Below are positions 34,155 to 45,468 of a stretch of 64,000 nt of DNA, piece after piece. The notes beneath the pieces are model-generated. The model did no database searches and was not told the DNA's origin. It worked only from the letters and a program-made list of their open reading frames with translations. Origin of the DNA: DALYLB01 sp033763135. GTDB lineage: Bacteria > Acidobacteriota > Blastocatellia > RBC074. The stretch is from positions 1-64,000 of the forward strand of contig JANRKY010000184.1 in the NCBI GenBank assembly GCA_033763135.1, read 5' to 3'. The position numbers and the translations under genes are program-made. Numbering within the stretch: position 1 is the first letter of the stretch; each line of letters starts with the position of its first letter.

Positions 34155-36551
34155 TCATTTGATGTTGATTCGAACGGTGTTGGCGACTTGTCCGTCTACG
34201 GTCAAGGTGACGTCGACGTCTCCGCGGCCGGCGAGGGAACGCGGGAGAAACAGATTGACCTGATCGAGGCCGGAGAGGGTTCCCTGGGCGCCGGCGAAGG
34301 GAATCTGCACATCGAGTCCGCCGACTTTCGCCGTGACGGCGGTTGCGGAGCTTCGATAGCGAAGCCCGGTCGCGAAGAGAATCAGGAAGACCTGATCCGA
34401 AGCCGACGAGAGGTCGATCGGGACAGCGATGAACTTGTTTTGGGCGGCGTCGAAGGCGGCCAGCGGTTCATATCGCTGGGTGCTGTCGGTGCGTACGCGA
34501 AGAACCGAGCCCGCCGGGAGGCCGCGGCCGGTGGCGTCGACCGTGAAGAGCCCGGGCGCCACGGCTGCCGTTTGAAAAAAGCCCGTGGCGACGACGCGAT
34601 CTCCGTTTGTCACGGTGACCTGACTCGTGCCGGTCGCCGTATCGGGCGGGATCAGATAGTTGATCTGAGTGGGCGAGACGAAGAACAACTGGCTCATTCG
34701 CTCGACGCCCAGTCGGTCGCGGACCTTCAGGGTCGTGCCGCCCAGCGACGTGGGCAGCGGAAGCGCCGGCGAGGCGAGCGTGCCGGCGGAGAGCCCCGTG
34801 CCGAAGGCGGCCGTGATCGAGCCCGGCGCAAGCGTGGCGCCGGTGAAGTTGGCGGCCGAGACGTTGGTGACGACCGTGGCCCCGTTGATCGCGGCGTCGA
34901 GCGCATCGAAGTCGCAGCCGACATCCCGACCGTCCGTCCCGGCATTCTTGTAGGGACTGGCCGAAGTCAGCCGATAGTTGCGGGCGTTCCGGTCGGTGAA
35001 CTTCACCAGATCGATGGTGGCCGGATAGAAATTGTCCGTGGGATAGCGCGCGGCCGGCGCGCCCGCGATGACGTTCTTTTTGATCACCGACCCGGGCAGA
35101 TAGGTCGTGATCGTGGCGTTTCCCGAATCGCGATTGTCTCCCTTGATTCCGTATTCGTTGTGCGGGCACAGATTGTTGCGAAAGATCACGCCCTCGGTGG
35201 GCTGATCGCCCACGGCGAGGATGTTGCCCGAATGGAGCACGGTGTTGTTTTCGATCGTGATGTCTTTGGGACGGCTGACGAGTTGGATGGCGATTCCGGC
35301 GCCGGACCAGCGCGTGCCGTCGATCTCGTCCAGCAGGTTGTTGGCGATCCGCACCCGGCTCGTCTGCAGGCTCGGGTTGTTGTCGTCAAGCCCGAGAATG
35401 TTGATCCCGCCGGCGACTTTTCGCAGGATGTTGTTGGTGAAGGTCACATCCTGCACAACCGACCAGGGCGCCGAACCGTCCTGATTGCGCACCGTGAAGA
35501 GGATCGCGATGCCGTTCTGCGCCATCGTCCAGTTATGTTCGAAGAGATTGCCGTCGATCAGGACACGCTGCGCGTTCTTGAGCTCGAACAGATTCTTGAC
35601 GCCCCAGGCCGTTCCCGCATAGCTCGGGTCGCCGATTCGCCACGAAAGCGGCTTGAAACAGTGGTTGCGCCGAAACTCGATGTCGGACGACACCAGATTG
35701 GGAATCGTCGGGTCCGAGCCGCCGATGATGACGTTTTCGCCGGCGCCCTCCAGATAGTTGTTGACGATCTTGAACGGCCCCGCCCCATTCCACCCACCGA
35801 TCGCCTGCGAGTCGGCGCCGACCTCGTGGCAATCGGAGATATACGAATTGATGACGGAGGTCGTGGCGCTGTTGAGCGCGATTCCGCGGCGGAGCGTAAA
35901 GCCCGGCCGGCCGTGAATGTAGACCCGGTCGATGATCAGGTTGTGCGGGAGCAGCGCAAGGGAGGTCTCCTTCTCTCCGAGCAGCATCAGGTTATAGACG
36001 AACGGCGCGTTCGCCGTGGCGGTAATCTCGACGCCGAGAAACCGGTAGTGGTGCGCGCCGCTGACGGCCTCGATGGCGGGACCGGCATTCGGCGTGACGA
36101 TCTTCGGCAGGACGTTCGCATACGACGGCGTGATGCGGGCGTCCGGGCCCGGAAGACTGCTGTCCGGCGCGGAGGTCCGAATGACGATCCATCCGGAGCC
36201 CGTCTTGGCCGGCAGCCTGAAATTGCCCGTATAGGTCGCGCCCGCCTGCAGGGTGATCACGTCTCCCAGCTGCGCCTGATTGAGCGCACTCTGAAAATCG
36301 CCGCCCGCGGGCACCGCGATGGTCTTGCCCGTCGGTGCAACATAGGTCGTATCGATGAAGACCCGCGGCAGCTCCGGCGCCGCCCCTGCGACGCCGACCG
36401 CCGGCGCTGTGCGACGCGCCATGCTCTCGACCTCCTCCGTCGTCAGCGTGCTGACCGCCTGCGTCTGCATCATCTGGCAGTTCGCAAGCACGAGGATCGA
36501 GCCCAGAACTCCGACAAAAATCGTCAGCCTGCTTCTCCAGGAACTTCTCAT
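34155..36551 (-). CDS. Secreted parallel beta-helix protein with Solibacter-type C-terminal domain
   Basis: A 798-aa exported protein. Residues 1-25 form a signal sequence with a possible lipoprotein-like end (LANCQ). Residues about 80-480 contain repeated N-N-x-hydrophobic turns (IVNNYLEGAGENVIIGG, FTNNILRKVAGGINILG, IENNTVLHSGN), the pattern of right-handed beta-helix pectate-lyase-like proteins. The last 230 residues (FFVSPTQINYLIPPD, FILFATGLRYRS-like blocks, GLDQVNLFLPRSL) match the TIGR03437-type C-terminal domain described in Solibacter. Starts at 36551 and 36572 both have good ribosome sites; 36551 gives the cleaner signal peptide. It may bind, cleave or epimerise the EPS, or anchor at the surface. 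No catalytic site was assigned. Confidence 0.8.
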   Translation of the reverse strand: MRSSWRSRLTIFVGVLGSILVLANCQMMQTQAVSTLTTEEVESMARRTAPAVGVAGAAPELPRVFIDTTYVAPTGKTIAVPAGGDFQSALNQAQLGDVITLQAGATYTGNFRLPAKTGSGWIVIRTSAPDSSLPGPDARITPSYANVLPKIVTPNAGPAIEAVSGAHHYRFLGVEITATANAPFVYNLMLLGEKETSLALLPHNLIIDRVYIHGRPGFTLRRGIALNSATTSVINSYISDCHEVGADSQAIGGWNGAGPFKIVNNYLEGAGENVIIGGSDPTIPNLVSSDIEFRRNHCFKPLSWRIGDPSYAGTAWGVKNLFELKNAQRVLIDGNLFEHNWTMAQNGIAILFTVRNQDGSAPWSVVQDVTFTNNILRKVAGGINILGLDDNNPSLQTSRVRIANNLLDEIDGTRWSGAGIAIQLVSRPKDITIENNTVLHSGNILAVGDQPTEGVIFRNNLCPHNEYGIKGDNRDSGNATITTYLPGSVIKKNVIAGAPAARYPTDNFYPATIDLVKFTDRNARNYRLTSASPYKNAGTDGRDVGCDFDALDAAINGATVVTNVSAANFTGATLAPGSITAAFGTGLSAGTLASPALPLPTSLGGTTLKVRDRLGVERMSQLFFVSPTQINYLIPPDTATGTSQVTVTNGDRVVATGFFQTAAVAPGLFTVDATGRGLPAGSVLRVRTDSTQRYEPLAAFDAAQNKFIAVPIDLSSASDQVFLILFATGLRYRSSATAVTAKVGGLDVQIPFAGAQGTLSGLDQVNLFLPRSLAGRGDVDVTLTVDGQVANTVRINIK

Positions 36552-36903
36552 GTTCTCCTCCGCATCACTCATCTGCTCTCCTGTGCAGCGCTCGTCGATT
36601 TCGTGTTCGCGTCCGCTCTCTTTTCCCATCTCCCCCTCTCCCGTTCACCATGCCGTTGACTTCAACCGCGGAACAGCTCTGTACATCGCTGATCCCTGGA
36701 CATTCGGCGCGATGAGTGTTTTCAATAAACCCGTCGATAAAAACGGGGGATATGCGCAACCGCATATCCGAATTTCAATCTCCCGCATGCGGCCGTCGGC
36801 CGCGCTTTCCTTCGCTCGCTTGTGTGTGACGCAGGCCCTTTTGTGTGGGACAATCGGCCTTTGCTTGTTTCAATTCTTCCGCCGCTTTCGCATTCTGGAG
36901 CGG
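36552..36903. other. Intergenic region with hairpins
   Basis: A 352-bp gap between a deacetylase gene and the beta-helix gene. It contains a terminator-like hairpin (36738-36769), further GC-rich stems at 36786-36806 and the untranslated leader of the beta-helix gene. No coding region is supported here. Confidence 0.55.
36738..36769 (-). terminator. Candidate intrinsic terminator
   Basis: GGATATGCG and CGCATATCC (36748-36769) pair perfectly with a CAAC loop. On the minus strand a T run (36739-36743) follows directly, after CCCG. It lies 134 nt beyond the deacetylase stop, so it would split the upstream EPS genes from the beta-helix gene. Confidence 0.6.
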
Positions 36904-37752
36904 TCAGTTGAGCTTATCCGTCCGAGCCGTCCCGGCTGTCCCGGCCGTCATGGACTCTCGCAATCGCAGATAGAGGTTTCCGCCGAGCTTTTTGGTGGCC
37001 TTCTTGGTCTCCCACCAGAGCCATTGGCGAAAGCGGGGCGTGAAGCGTCCCGCGGCCATGCCGGCGGCGACGTCGGGGGACATCCAGCGTTGGATCGCAT
37101 AGCGCCCGATTACGAGGCAGCCGTCCACGCTCGTGAATCGCGTCGTCGGCTCGGAGGTGAAGAGCGCCCGGATGCCTTCGGCGGCGGCGGCCTCGGCGAC
37201 GGGGCGCGAGTACTGGCCGCCCGGGATGGAGGCGACCCGCACCGGCTCGTCCAGCAGATCGGAGAGCACCCGCAGGCTCTCTCGCCATTCGCGCTTCAGT
37301 TCGTCGAATGGCCGCGCCGCAAAGCGAAGCGGGTGCGAACACGAGTGCGATCCGATCACGTGGCCGCGGCGGCGCAGGTCGCGGATCTGGTCCGGCGTCA
37401 TAAACGCCGGGTTGCCGATGAAATCGGTCGTGATGAAAAAATGGGCGCGCCAGCCGAGCGAATCCAGCCGGTCGGCGATCGGCGTGTGAAAGCTGATTCC
37501 GCCGTCGTCGAACGTCAGCATCCATGGCCGCTCCGTTGCCGCGCGCGGCGCCAGCAGATCGGTCACGAGGACCGGCCGGGCCGGGACGGCGCCGCGGATC
37601 GCCGCGAGATGCCGCTCGAACTGTTCCGGCTCCAGTTTGTAGAGGGCCGCGTCCGGGCTCGGGAAGCCGCTCGCCTGATGCGTCTCGCGATCGACCACGT
37701 CGTGATACATCAGCGAGATCGCGCCTCGATTTTCGTGTTCGCTTCTGATCAT
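36904..37752 (-). CDS. Polysaccharide deacetylase family protein (compact form)
   Basis: A 282-aa NodB-type deacetylase with LMYHDVV, the catalytic TFDDGGISF at about residue 81 and the HSCSH histidine pair near 142. It is shorter than the three other deacetylases in the locus and lacks the helical insert, so it is from another subfamily. The start is uncertain: ATG 37752 has AAGGA 7 nt upstream, while a GTG at 37767 would overlap the preceding stop. It follows a GT4 gene directly. No signal peptide is visible; a polymer or lipid-linked intermediate is the probable substrate. Confidence 0.85.
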   Translation of the reverse strand: MIRSEHENRGAISLMYHDVVDRETHQASGFPSPDAALYKLEPEQFERHLAAIRGAVPARPVLVTDLLAPRAATERPWMLTFDDGGISFHTPIADRLDSLGWRAHFFITTDFIGNPAFMTPDQIRDLRRRGHVIGSHSCSHPLRFAARPFDELKREWRESLRVLSDLLDEPVRVASIPGGQYSRPVAEAAAAEGIRALFTSEPTTRFTSVDGCLVIGRYAIQRWMSPDVAAGMAAGRFTPRFRQWLWWETKKATKKLGGNLYLRLRESMTAGTAGTARTDKLN

Positions 37753-37763
37753 CGGCATTTCCT

Positions 37764-39014
37764 TCACGCTCTCGCCGCGCGCGAGGCGGTCGTGCGGGTC
37801 CCGCGCGCATCCCGGATGGTCTGCGCGAGCGACTCTTCGAACGTCCGGGTCACGACCGACCAGTCGTAGCGAGCCGCCTGTTCGCCCGCGGCCTGTTCAA
37901 ACCGCATGCGCTTCGGATGGTCGCGAAGCAGGTCGATGACGCCGTCGGCGAACGTCTCGGGATCGTCCGCCAGCACGATGTCCTTTCCGTGATTGACGTC
38001 CAATCCTTCGGCGCCGATCGTGGTCGAGACGACGGCCTTCCGCATGGCCATGGCCTCATAGATCTTGAGCCGGGTTCCGCCGCCGATCCGAAGCGGTACG
38101 ACAAAGACCGCCGCCTGCTGCAGAGGCTCGATGACCGATTCGACGCGGCCGGTTACTTCGATGCGGTCGGCGGCGTTCTGTTCGAGCTGTTTGATGCGCG
38201 GGGGCGGATTGCGGCCGACGACGCGGAATCTCGCTTCGGGCACGGCGCGGAGAATCTTCGGCCAGATATCCCGGCAGAAATAGGAGACGCCGTCGATGTT
38301 CGCCTCCCAGTCCATCGAGCCGAGAAAGATCACCACCGGCTCGGTCGGGCTCTCGCCGGCGCCGGACTGATACTGCCCCAGATCCACGCCCGTCGGCACC
38401 ACGCTGATGCGCGCCGTCGCGGACATCTTCGCCATCTGCTCCCGGTCGAACTCCGAGACGGCGATGATGTGATCGAAGCGGGCGACCGCGGCCGCTTCGT
38501 ACCGGGCCATCTTCGCGGCCTCCAGCTTGAAGGCGGCCCGCTTGACCGGATGCGTCTCGTGCTCCGAATGGCGCCGCCAGAGAATCGACTCGACGTTGTG
38601 CTGGAAGAGCGCCACCGGCGTCGCGCTTTGCGCCGGGAAATTGAGCGTCGATCCCAGAAAATCGCAGACCGCCACGTCGAACCGCCCGTCATTCAGCCAT
38701 TCCGTCAGCATGTTCTGCACCATGCGCGTCGTGAACTTCGTCACGCCGAACGGCGCCGACGACGGCAGCCGCTGCAGATAGGTCAGGCCTCGCTCCAGCG
38801 TCGTCGCATCGCGAACGCCCGTATAGACCGATTTCGCGCCCGGCAGGTGGTTGAGCAGTTCGCGCTCATAAGCCTCGTCCCGCTCTCCGCCGTAGTGCGA
38901 TAAAAAGGTCACCTCGTGCCGCTCCGCGAGCCGCCGCAGAATGTTGTAGGAGCGGATCTTTCCGCCCGTGTCCACCGGGACCAGCTTGCCCGCCTTCACC
39001 CATAGGATTCTCAT
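37764..39014 (-). CDS. Glycosyltransferase family 4 (exosortase-locus type)
   Basis: A 416-aa GT-B glycosyltransferase. The opening RILWVKAGKLVPVDTGGKIRS and the later VPLRIGGGTRLKIYEAMAMRKAVVST block match the sugar transferase group regularly encoded with exosortase-linked EPS genes. ISVVPTGVDL and VVIFLGSMDWEANIDG mark the donor-binding C-terminal half. It would transfer a sugar to a lipid-linked intermediate. The ATG lies 3 nt after the stop of the amidotransferase gene. The sugar is unknown. Confidence 0.87.
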   Translation of the reverse strand: MRILWVKAGKLVPVDTGGKIRSYNILRRLAERHEVTFLSHYGGERDEAYERELLNHLPGAKSVYTGVRDATTLERGLTYLQRLPSSAPFGVTKFTTRMVQNMLTEWLNDGRFDVAVCDFLGSTLNFPAQSATPVALFQHNVESILWRRHSEHETHPVKRAAFKLEAAKMARYEAAAVARFDHIIAVSEFDREQMAKMSATARISVVPTGVDLGQYQSGAGESPTEPVVIFLGSMDWEANIDGVSYFCRDIWPKILRAVPEARFRVVGRNPPPRIKQLEQNAADRIEVTGRVESVIEPLQQAAVFVVPLRIGGGTRLKIYEAMAMRKAVVSTTIGAEGLDVNHGKDIVLADDPETFADGVIDLLRDHPKRMRFEQAAGEQAARYDWSVVTRTFEESLAQTIRDARGTRTTASRAARA

Positions 39015-39017
39015 TGC

Positions 39018-40985
<1,968 letters not shown>

Positions 40986-41050
40986 AACTTTTGCTTCTGC
41001 TTCCATCGAAGATGCCCCCGCCATCCGGGATCGGCCTCTTCGGATTCCGT

Positions 41051-41698
41051 CTACGGTTTGATTCCCCGGGCTACGAAAAACTCTTGATTCTCGATCTCGA
41101 TTCGATCGAAGCCCGCTTCTTTCATCGCCTGGCGCATGCCTCTGCTCGTCTGCACCGACTCGCACCGGACCCGGTTCAACGGGTACCGAAACACCCTGCC
41201 GTTCAGATGAAACAGCAGGCTGTTGAGACAGATGTAAAAATGGTACGCGATCGCGCGGAGGTTCCCCTGCCGAAAGGCCTGGAGCATCCATTGACGAAGG
41301 AGCGTGAGGCTGTGGAGCGTAAGCCAGATCTGCCCGTTCGGGCGCAGCACGCGGAAGATCTCCTTCAGGGCGACCGGGATCTCGGTATAGGGAATCGCGA
41401 CGCGGGAGATCACGACATCGAATGTCTGATCGTCGAAGGGCAGTCGCTCTCCCGATCCCTTGACGAAATGGATGTTCTTCGTCAGTTCCCGGCCGAGTTT
41501 GAGCGCCTCTTCGTCGATATCCAGGCCGAAGGCGACCACGTTACTGGCCAGATTGGAGGAGAGGAGCGTCTGGCCGGCGCCGCAGCCGAGATCGAGGATG
41601 GACCGCATTCCGGGCGGCAGGGGCGGCATGATGCGTCGCGAATCCCCCGCGGAGCGGGCGATCGCCAGTTCTCCCAGATGGTATTCGCGCGTGCTCAC
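41051..41698 (-). CDS. Class I SAM-dependent methyltransferase
   Basis: A 215-aa methyltransferase with the SAM-binding ILDLGCGAGQT near residues 34-44, the acidic residue of the second strand in GLDIDEEAL and the FDVVISRVA post-motif. It starts with GTG at 41698, which overlaps the previous stop by 4 nt and has AGGAG 5 nt upstream; no usable ATG exists nearby. It follows a GT4 gene and precedes the amidotransferase gene, so O- or N-methylation of an EPS sugar is likely. The hydrophobic C-terminal half (AYHFYICLNSLLFHL) may contact the membrane. Confidence 0.85.
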   Translation of the reverse strand: MSTREYHLGELAIARSAGDSRRIMPPLPPGMRSILDLGCGAGQTLLSSNLASNVVAFGLDIDEEALKLGRELTKNIHFVKGSGERLPFDDQTFDVVISRVAIPYTEIPVALKEIFRVLRPNGQIWLTLHSLTLLRQWMLQAFRQGNLRAIAYHFYICLNSLLFHLNGRVFRYPLNRVRCESVQTSRGMRQAMKEAGFDRIEIENQEFFVARGIKP

Positions 41699-42741
41699 TT
41701 CAGCTCCTTGATCAGTTCCTGATAGATCGCGAAGACGGCCTCGATATTCTCCTGCCCGGAACCGCCGCGGGCGGCGGCGCCGTTCGACTGGGTCAACAGC
41801 CGCTCGACGGTCCGCGAGAGCGCGTTCGAATCCGATCGCGGGATCAGGTGAACCCCGTCCGGGCGCATTCCGTTGTCGGTGGCGATGACGGGAGTGCCGG
41901 CGGCGAGAGCTTCCCGCACCGAGATCGAGTCCCCGTCGTAATGAGTGGTTCGCAGAAAGACGTCGCCCTCCACGATCGCGCGAAGGGTCGCCGTGTGCGG
42001 CACGTCGCCGCACATCAGAATGTGTTCGGCATAGGGCCGGCCCTCGATCTCCCGTCGCAGCTCCTTTTCGAGACTGCCCCCGCCGATGATCAGCAGGCCC
42101 GCGTTCGGGAAGCGCTCCCGGATCGAGCCGAACCCTTCGATCTGCATGGGAATGTCGTATTCGGGCTCCAGTCCGCTGACCGTCACGAGTCTGGGCGAGT
42201 GGGTCTCGAAGAAGCGCGCGAGCGGATTCGGCAGCGCCATATCGGAAGCGGGCAGGGAGACGCTGTGCGGAAGAATCATATGCAGCCGGTTCTTCGGCAC
42301 GCCGAACCGCTCGAAAAGCTCCACCAGCTCGCGGTTGACGCCGATGATTCGATCGAACTGCCGGAAGATGAAGCCCCGCAGCGTGAACCGACCCGCCGTC
42401 TTTCCCTCCGGGGACTGCGGATACCCGCCCGAATGAAAGGTGAGCACCGTCCTGCTCCGCGGCATGAGGCAGCAGGCCAGCCCCATCAGCAGCAGACGCA
42501 GCGAAAACGTTCCCCCGATATGCACGTGAATGATGTCGTATTGCAGGCGCAGCAGCAGCCGCAGCACCTCGATCGGGTTTGCCGGATAATGGACTCCTTC
42601 GTCCTTTCCCTCGCGAAACCGCGTCAGATTGATCACCGCGCAGGGAATGCCCCGGGCTTTCAGATAGTCACGAATCGCCACCAGATTGGTCTGGACCCCG
42701 CCATGTGGAGGAGGATAGGGTCCCATCAATAGCACTCTCAT
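41695..42741 (-). CDS. Glycosyltransferase family 4
   Basis: A 348-aa GT-B enzyme with RVLLMGPYPPPHGGVQ at the start, HVHIGGTFSLRL, LTFHSGGYP and a C-terminal domain with LLIIGGGSLEKEL and SISVREALAAGTPVIATDNG, which includes the usual acidic donor-binding region. No membrane segment is strong, apart from a hydrophobic patch typical of GT4 enzymes acting on lipid-linked substrates. ATG at 42741 is chosen; a GTG at 42765 overlapping the preceding stop is the alternative. It is coupled to the methyltransferase gene. Confidence 0.86.
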   Translation of the reverse strand: MRVLLMGPYPPPHGGVQTNLVAIRDYLKARGIPCAVINLTRFREGKDEGVHYPANPIEVLRLLLRLQYDIIHVHIGGTFSLRLLLMGLACCLMPRSRTVLTFHSGGYPQSPEGKTAGRFTLRGFIFRQFDRIIGVNRELVELFERFGVPKNRLHMILPHSVSLPASDMALPNPLARFFETHSPRLVTVSGLEPEYDIPMQIEGFGSIRERFPNAGLLIIGGGSLEKELRREIEGRPYAEHILMCGDVPHTATLRAIVEGDVFLRTTHYDGDSISVREALAAGTPVIATDNGMRPDGVHLIPRSDSNALSRTVERLLTQSNGAAARGGSGQENIEAVFAIYQELIKELK

Positions 42742-42761
42742 AGTCAGCTCAGCAGTCCCCT

Positions 42762-43979
42762 TCACTGCATCAGGCTTTCGATCAGTCCGGGCAGCGCGAG
42801 GAGCATCCCGTTTCCCATGACCTTCTGCGTCTGGAGCGCGGCGCTCCCGGCACGATTCAGCAGGCGATCGTAGAGCCGCTCGGTCTTGTCGAGCTGAGCC
42901 TGGGGCGTGAATTTCTGCTCGACAATGCGCCGGCCTCGGCGCCCCATTTCGTTGGCTCGCTCGGGATCCCGCAGCAGCTCGATGACGCGGGCGGCCAGCA
43001 GGTCGGGCTGGGCGGGCGGCACCAGAAATCCCGTCTCTCCTTCGACGATCGCCTCGGCCGCGCCGCCGACGCGGGTCGCGACGACGGGGCGTTCGGCTCC
43101 CATGTATTCGAGAATGGAGTTCGAGAAGCCCTCCGCGAGCGAACTCAGCACGCAGACATCGGAGATCGAAAGCAGCTCGGCCACGTTCTCGCAGCTTCCG
43201 AGAAAAAGCGCCTCCTTCTCCAGCCCCAGCTCTTTCGCGAACCCGCGCAGCTCCTCTCTGAGCTGCCCGTCGCCCGCAAGCGCGAATCGCGCGTTGGGCA
43301 CGGCCTGGCGTATCTGCTGCGCGGCCCGGAGAAACGAGACGTGATCCTTCACCGGCTTGTGCATGTTGGCCACGATCGTGATGAACTGCAGTCCATTCTC
43401 CGCGGGGAGCTTCAGCAGGCGGAAGATATCTTCGCGCGTGTGGCGCGACCGGACTCGCTCGGGCACGAAGCTGTTGTAGATCGTCTCGATCCGTTCACCC
43501 TGATGGCCCAGGCTGACGAGATGCTTGCGGACCATGTCCGCATTGACGACGATCGAGTGGGAGAGCTTGTAGACCTGCCGCTCGATCAGCTCCTGCGACG
43601 GCGTGCGGCACCCGGTCGTGTCGCGGCGCGACGCGATCCGCACCGGCACCCGCGCCATCCAGGCGCCCGTAATCCCGAAAATGTTGGTGTACAGATCGTG
43701 CGTGTGCACGATGTCGATCCGGAGTTTTCGCAGCAGACGGGCGAATCGATTGAGCTGCGCCGCGGTCGACGGGTGATAGAAGGTCTTCAACGGAAACGAC
43801 GGGATCTCCGTGAGGCCGATCTCCCGCAGCTCCTGGCCCAGGTTCCCCTCCGCCTTCATGCAGGCCATGAAGACCTCATAGCGGGAATTCTCGATCAGCG
43901 ATCGCGTGAGTTGCGCCGCCTGTCGCTCTGAGCCCGCCGCCCAAAAATTGTCGATCATGTGTAAAACTCTCGGCTTCAT
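42762..43979 (-). CDS. Glycosyltransferase family 4
   Basis: A 405-aa GT-B enzyme with HMIDNFWAAGSERQAAQL, DIVHTHDLYTNIFG, NSFVPERVRSR and a donor-binding domain with ARFALAGDGQLREEL and SLAEGFSNSILEYMGAERPVVAT. This is the usual sequence pattern of EPS GT4 enzymes of the WcaL/exosortase-associated type. It acts in the cytoplasm on a lipid-linked sugar. It lies between the DUF362 gene and another GT4 gene, with the stop overlapping the start region of the latter. Confidence 0.87.
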   Translation of the reverse strand: MKPRVLHMIDNFWAAGSERQAAQLTRSLIENSRYEVFMACMKAEGNLGQELREIGLTEIPSFPLKTFYHPSTAAQLNRFARLLRKLRIDIVHTHDLYTNIFGITGAWMARVPVRIASRRDTTGCRTPSQELIERQVYKLSHSIVVNADMVRKHLVSLGHQGERIETIYNSFVPERVRSRHTREDIFRLLKLPAENGLQFITIVANMHKPVKDHVSFLRAAQQIRQAVPNARFALAGDGQLREELRGFAKELGLEKEALFLGSCENVAELLSISDVCVLSSLAEGFSNSILEYMGAERPVVATRVGGAAEAIVEGETGFLVPPAQPDLLAARVIELLRDPERANEMGRRGRRIVEQKFTPQAQLDKTERLYDRLLNRAGSAALQTQKVMGNGMLLALPGLIESLMQ

Positions 43980-44046
43980 TTACTTCATTGTTCCTTTCTT
44001 CGTTCTGGATGAGGTCCGAATTCAAGGCCGTTGGGGGAAGCAAAGC

Positions 44047-45468
44047 CTATTTGCCATTGGCTCGGGCGGCGTCATCGGCCGCGTCGCGCCATCCGACCGG
44101 GTGGATGACGGGCAGCGGGCCGGCGCCGTTGCGAAAGATCTCGGTGACGGGGCCCGCCTTCCAGGGGCCGCGAACGACGATCTCGGACGGGGAAAAGGTC
44201 GCGATCGGCCAGGAGAAGCGACTGAAAGCCTCTCGAACGATCGTCAGGCGTTCAGGGTTGTAGGCCAGCAGACGGGCGCCGACCCAGTCGATCGCCGCGG
44301 CGTTCTGCCCGGCCATGATCATCCCGAGCGGAAGAGGTTGCGGCTTCAACGGGCCGTCTCCCTGGCCGGCCACGACGGCGTCCACGATGTGGAGCGTCTG
44401 GCGCTGCGGGCGATCGGCCAGCGTTCCGTCGGTCCGGCCGTAGAGCAGAATTCGGTTGAGGTCCAGACAGGTTCGCCAGATGGTGTCGTTTCCGGACCAC
44501 GAGCCTTCGAGGCCGAGTTCGTCTCCCATGATCTTCAGCGCGCGCGCGAACGGTTTGCTGACCAGGGTCCAGGCTCGCGCCGCGGCGAGCGAGGTCGTCA
44601 TGTTCTGCTGGTCGGAGGTGAACTCCAGTGCGCGCTTGAAGGGATTGGTGTCGGGATAACAGTCTCCGCCCGAGCCCGATCCGCCGAGGCGATGATGGGG
44701 CAGATACTCCTTGTTACCATTGATGCCGATCAGATTCTTGAGCGCGCAGGTGATTCCCGCCTTCTTGTGCGTCTTCAGTTTGGGCAGGTTGATCACGACG
44801 TCCGCCTCGATGATCTCCCGGGCGACGAGGAACTGATGGCGTCCCGGCGCGTGCGTCTTCGCGAGCAGGCGCGGATCGTAGCAGGTCACGCGGAACGATC
44901 CCTGATCGTCGGTGATCGGTTCGAGCAGGCTCCTGGCGCCCAGATCGAAGAGGATGAAATTGTTCTCGGACTGCCGGCTCTCCTCCGCCATTCGCACCCC
45001 GTCGACGAAGACGCAGGTCGTCCGGCGAAAGTCGCGGATCCCCTTGAAGCGCGGCTCCGCGCTCTTCAGCCGGTCGGACCATTCGCCGAGCCCGCTCGCC
45101 TTCATCAGATGATCGAAATCGCAGCCCTGCACGGGCGCGTCTCCGACGGTGACCGCCGACGGATCGGCCTGCAGTACGGCCTCGACCACGGCCCGGATGA
45201 GCGAGGTATGCGTCACCAGCGGCTCGATGCCCCAGGGCCCCTCGTTCTCATGCAGCACGAGATTGGGCTTGATCAGGACGCGGGCCCCGCGCGGAATCAC
45301 CTTTCCAAACAGGCCGCGATCCTCCTCCGACCACTCCAGTTCCTCCGCGACGCGCTTGAGGGCCGCTTCCACCGGGCCGCCCGACGATTTTCCGTCCCCG
45401 TACGAGGCGGTCGGCAGCGCCGCTATCGCCACCCGCGGATCACGCAGCATTGTTCTGTCCGGCTCCAT
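44047..45468 (-). CDS. DUF362 domain protein
   Basis: A 473-aa protein of the DUF362 family. It contains VLIKPNLVLHENEG, VTVGDAPVQGCDFDHLM, the LPKLKTHKKAGIT block with a conserved basic pair, LKNLIGINGNKEYLPHHR and IVDAVVAGQGDGPLKP. There is no ferredoxin domain and only scattered cysteines, so an iron-sulfur role is not evident. The function of the family is unknown; it occurs in redox and EPS contexts. The ATG shares its A with the stop codon of the CapK-like ligase gene (TAATG), so both should be made in equal amounts and may form a functional pair. Confidence 0.78.
   Translation of the reverse strand: MEPDRTMLRDPRVAIAALPTASYGDGKSSGGPVEAALKRVAEELEWSEEDRGLFGKVIPRGARVLIKPNLVLHENEGPWGIEPLVTHTSLIRAVVEAVLQADPSAVTVGDAPVQGCDFDHLMKASGLGEWSDRLKSAEPRFKGIRDFRRTTCVFVDGVRMAEESRQSENNFILFDLGARSLLEPITDDQGSFRVTCYDPRLLAKTHAPGRHQFLVAREIIEADVVINLPKLKTHKKAGITCALKNLIGINGNKEYLPHHRLGGSGSGGDCYPDTNPFKRALEFTSDQQNMTTSLAAARAWTLVSKPFARALKIMGDELGLEGSWSGNDTIWRTCLDLNRILLYGRTDGTLADRPQRQTLHIVDAVVAGQGDGPLKPQPLPLGMIMAGQNAAAIDWVGARLLAYNPERLTIVREAFSRFSWPIATFSPSEIVVRGPWKAGPVTEIFRNGAGPLPVIHPVGWRDAADDAARANGK

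Noticed and set aside
34116..36659. Plus-strand open frame of 847 codons
   Set aside because: It is antisense to the beta-helix gene, whose signal peptide, repeats and C-terminal domain are convincing. The plus-strand translation is Arg/Asp-rich and featureless.
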